Shown: positions 61,989 to 64,000 of the stretch, one piece after another
Layout: each line of letters begins with the position of its first letter
Numbering within the stretch: the first letter of the stretch is position 1
Source: Chryseobacterium sp. 52
GTDB lineage: Bacteria > Bacteroidota > Bacteroidia > Flavobacteriales > Weeksellaceae
Reading direction: 5' to 3'
DNA length: 64,000 bases
Assembly (NCBI RefSeq): GCF_002754245.1
Contig: NZ_PEEX01000001.1
Coordinates: forward strand, 4,630,001-4,694,000
The notes under the pieces: generated by a model
Databases searched by the model: none
What the model was told of the DNA's origin: nothing
What the model saw: only the letters and a program-made list of their open reading frames with translations
Made by a program: the position numbers and the translations under genes

Positions 61989-63422
61989 TTATTGATTCAA
62001 TGACCAGACCGAATAACTTTTCGGTGGACACTGGATCTTCACCCACTTATCTCCCTGCGTTATCGGATACCAGCTCGAATGACCTGTAAAATCTTTCATC
62101 TGCTGACTGCTCCAGTTGGTTTCTACCCATCTTTCCTGCCAGCTTGACGAATTATTAATATAAACTACCAACCCGGGATTCCCGTTGTAACCGTTACGTC
62201 TTGCGATATATTCATCATTATCCGTATATAGGATGGATGTGGTTCCTGTGGCTTTATTGTTATGAATCCAGATCAGGTTGTTCAGTCTTTCCTTATTCAG
62301 CCATTCTTCATAATCCCGGTAAAAAATAGTGGGATAACCTTCATGGGTCAGAATATAGGCATAGGCAGGCATCTTGTTATTAATAATATCCGTATCATGA
62401 TTCGCTACGAAGGTTACCGCTTTGTAAGGGTTTCTTTTCCACATCATATCATCATTCAGAACATTTAAATTTCCGTTATCAAAAGCTTCATCCATTTTAT
62501 AATAGGCTGCAAAATCGAATACGGAACTGTTGGCGCTATTGGCCCACCACTCTAACGTATTCACATTGGAATCCCACAGTTCACCTACAGAAAATCCTCC
62601 CACATTGGTATTCCAGGTATTAACTACCCAAGGGCCGAAACCTTTCACATAATCAAATCTCCAACCGTCAAATTTCATAACATTCTTATAATATTTCCCG
62701 ACAGAATCATCCCTTCCCCAAAGCCAGTCCTGCACGTGTGGATTAGCATGACACAAGTCTGGAAATCCTCCAAAAGCTCCTTCATCATTATTTCCGTAAG
62801 AATTTTTATAAAAGTCATCATAAGTTCTCTGAAATTTCCCGGAAGCTATTGCCGAAAAATCAGTCCATGTATTGGTTCCGGTAAAAGGATTGGCCTGAGA
62901 CTGTCCGCCACTGTTGTGATTGATGACAATATCTGCATAGACCTGCATATTTTCCGCATGAGCCTTTGTAATTAAAGCTTCCAGCTCGGTTCTTGATCCA
63001 AATCGGGTTTCTACACTTCCATTTTGATTAAAATTTCCGAAGTCATAGTAATCGGTAGGGTCATATCCCATTGAATACGCACCATTCTGAGCCTTTGAGG
63101 CAGGAGGAAGCCAAACTGCCCCGATTCCTGAATCTGACCAGGCAGTCAATTTATCTTTAACAGTATTCCACCAGGTTCCACCTTCGGGAACATCCCAGTA
63201 AAATCCCTGCATCAGGACTCCGCCTCCGGGACCTGCTACAAATTTACCAGATACGGAACTGCTTCCGGTACTAAAGGGACGTCCATCATGTTTTGTAACA
63301 TTTACGATTTTGGTATGAGCTTCCTGTTTCCGTAGATTTTCATTGTCATTTTCATCATTGTTCTGACAGGAATTAAAAATTGTTAAAACCAGCATCGAAA
63401 CTAAGAAATGTGTTTTTTTCAT
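61989..63422 (-). CDS. Lipoprotein alpha-amylase (GH13)
   Basis: This 477-residue protein has a lipoprotein signal (LVSMLVLTIFNSC, Cys ~19, then QNNDEND). The GH13 barrel shows the four conserved regions: VYADIVINHNSGG, the nucleophile Asp in GWRFDYVKGFG, the acid Glu in GFSVGELWDSN and the Asp in TFVANHDTDI. The C-terminal beta domain (ILYTDNDEYIARRNGYNGN ... IQCPPKSYSVWSL) resembles the DUF1939-type end of bacterial alpha-amylases. It would cut alpha-1,4-glucans at the cell surface or in the periplasm. No sus-type SusC/D genes are adjacent. Confidence 0.92.
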   Translation of the reverse strand: MKKTHFLVSMLVLTIFNSCQNNDENDNENLRKQEAHTKIVNVTKHDGRPFSTGSSSVSGKFVAGPGGGVLMQGFYWDVPEGGTWWNTVKDKLTAWSDSGIGAVWLPPASKAQNGAYSMGYDPTDYYDFGNFNQNGSVETRFGSRTELEALITKAHAENMQVYADIVINHNSGGQSQANPFTGTNTWTDFSAIASGKFQRTYDDFYKNSYGNNDEGAFGGFPDLCHANPHVQDWLWGRDDSVGKYYKNVMKFDGWRFDYVKGFGPWVVNTWNTNVGGFSVGELWDSNVNTLEWWANSANSSVFDFAAYYKMDEAFDNGNLNVLNDDMMWKRNPYKAVTFVANHDTDIINNKMPAYAYILTHEGYPTIFYRDYEEWLNKERLNNLIWIHNNKATGTTSILYTDNDEYIARRNGYNGNPGLVVYINNSSSWQERWVETNWSSQQMKDFTGHSSWYPITQGDKWVKIQCPPKSYSVWSLNQ

Positions 63423-63596
63423 ACTATTATTTTAATTATTAACCTATTAACTAAATTACAATTTTATTAAAACAAATTCTACAAAATGTGAAATATTTTA
63501 ACTTTCCAGAAAAGATCTTTGAAAAAAAATGCATAAAAAAACCATTAAAAAATCATAAACTTTTAATATTTTCAAAACAATTTTTCTTTTAATCCA

Positions 63597-63604
63597 TATA
63601 TTTG
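63597..63604 (+). promoter_or_regulatory. TAnnTTTG -7 box of the DUF4290 gene
   Basis: TATATTTG ends 6 bases before the ATG at 63611, again suggesting a nearly leaderless mRNA. No TTG is seen at the -33 position. Confidence 0.35.
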
Positions 63605-63610
63605 CATACT

Positions 63611-64000
63611 ATGGAATACAATACCCAAAAAACCCAGCTTCATATGCCGGAATACGGCAGAATCATACAGCAGTTGGTTGAACGCTGCAAAGAGCTCCCT
63701 ACCAAAGAGGAAAGGAGTGAAATGGCAATGGCCATTATCGATTTTATGGGTCAGAGAAACCCTCAACTCCGTGACGAAGAAAATTATAAACATAAACTTT
63801 GGGATCATCTTTTCATTTTATCCGAATATGACCTTGATGTAGACTCCCCATATCCTTTTCCTACCAGAGAAGAACTGGCAGAAAAACCTAAAAGAATGGA
63901 GTATCCTAAACTTCAGGGAGACTTTAAATTTTACGGAAAAAGTATTCTTCAACTGATCGAAAAAGCAATCGAACTGGAACCGGGCGACGAAAAAGAAGCT
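63611..64000 (+). CDS. DUF4290 family protein (3' end outside window)
   Basis: The frame is open from the ATG at 63611 to the window edge, giving 130 codons: MEYNTQKTQLHMPEYGRIIQ, then MAMAIIDFMGQRNPQLRDEE and HKLWDHLFILSEYDLDVDSP. The helix-rich N-terminus and the LHMPEYGR start match DUF4290, a conserved Bacteroidota family of unknown function. It is divergent from the amylase gene. No signal peptide. Confidence 0.85.
   Translation, partial: MEYNTQKTQLHMPEYGRIIQQLVERCKELPTKEERSEMAMAIIDFMGQRNPQLRDEENYKHKLWDHLFILSEYDLDVDSPYPFPTREELAEKPKRMEYPKLQGDFKFYGKSILQLIEKAIELEPGDEKEA

Overview
The window looks like chromosome from a flavobacterium of the Weeksellaceae, most likely Chryseobacterium or a close relative. 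This rests on low GC content, flavobacterial families (DUF6341, DUF6427, DUF4290, DUF6443 Rhs proteins), type IX secretion (T9SS) sorting tails, A-rich translation starts without Shine-Dalgarno sites, and promoter -7 boxes of the TAnnTTTG type. Both edges cut genes: an LtaS-like sulfatase on the left and a DUF4290 gene on the right.

Layout. 1-7.7 kb: envelope and housekeeping genes (LtaS-like enzyme, pssA, a DEDDh exonuclease, FAH-family hydrolase, UspA, DUF6341/DUF6427, DUF3109, a WG-repeat protein). 7.7-13.1 kb: M16 protease, LolA-like protein and trigger factor. 13.2-17.0 kb: a lipoprotein, a TonB-dependent receptor and a small His/Cys protein, probably for metal uptake. 17.2-23.7 kb: ABC-F ATPase, Tle1-like lipase, and a two-component system with two unknown genes. 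23.8-31.8 kb: DUF5715, aquaporin, PD-(D/E)XK-like protein, LuxE-like protein, LpxH-like phosphatase, QueD, a T9SS-secreted repeat protein, a thioesterase and OmpH. 32.0-36.6 kb: glyoxylate shunt (aceA, aceB) divergent from its probable XRE/DUF2083 regulator. 36.7-40.6 kb: ComF, alpha/beta hydrolase, upp, der and tRNA-Gln.

40.9-58.3 kb is the accessory core of the window. A three-gene operon (T9SS-tailed WxK-repeat protein, SpvB-like Rhs shell protein, full-length DUF6443/Rhs-core protein with a C-terminal toxin) is followed by two paralogous immunity genes. After these comes an array of five silent Rhs C-terminal (CT) toxin/immunity cassettes and a sixth vestige. Each cassette carries a piece of the Rhs core, a variable tail, one immunity gene (four of the five encode plain membrane proteins, the fifth a membrane-anchored one) and a terminator hairpin. 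The hairpin is nearly identical at three of the junctions. Cassettes 1-4 also share a spacer of about 80 residues after the core. The cassettes have no promoter-proximal start or signal peptide, and some core pieces carry stops or frameshifts. They look like an archive that can be recombined onto the one complete Rhs gene. Cassettes 1-3 end in a related hydrophobic tail with related immunity proteins, possibly an undescribed membrane-acting toxin family.

58.4-64 kb: katG with a well-formed promoter, a haem-binding protein, a DCC-family protein, a lipoprotein alpha-amylase and DUF4290. I see no transposase, integrase, rRNA or CRISPR array. All functions are read from sequence patterns and family knowledge; no database search was run.
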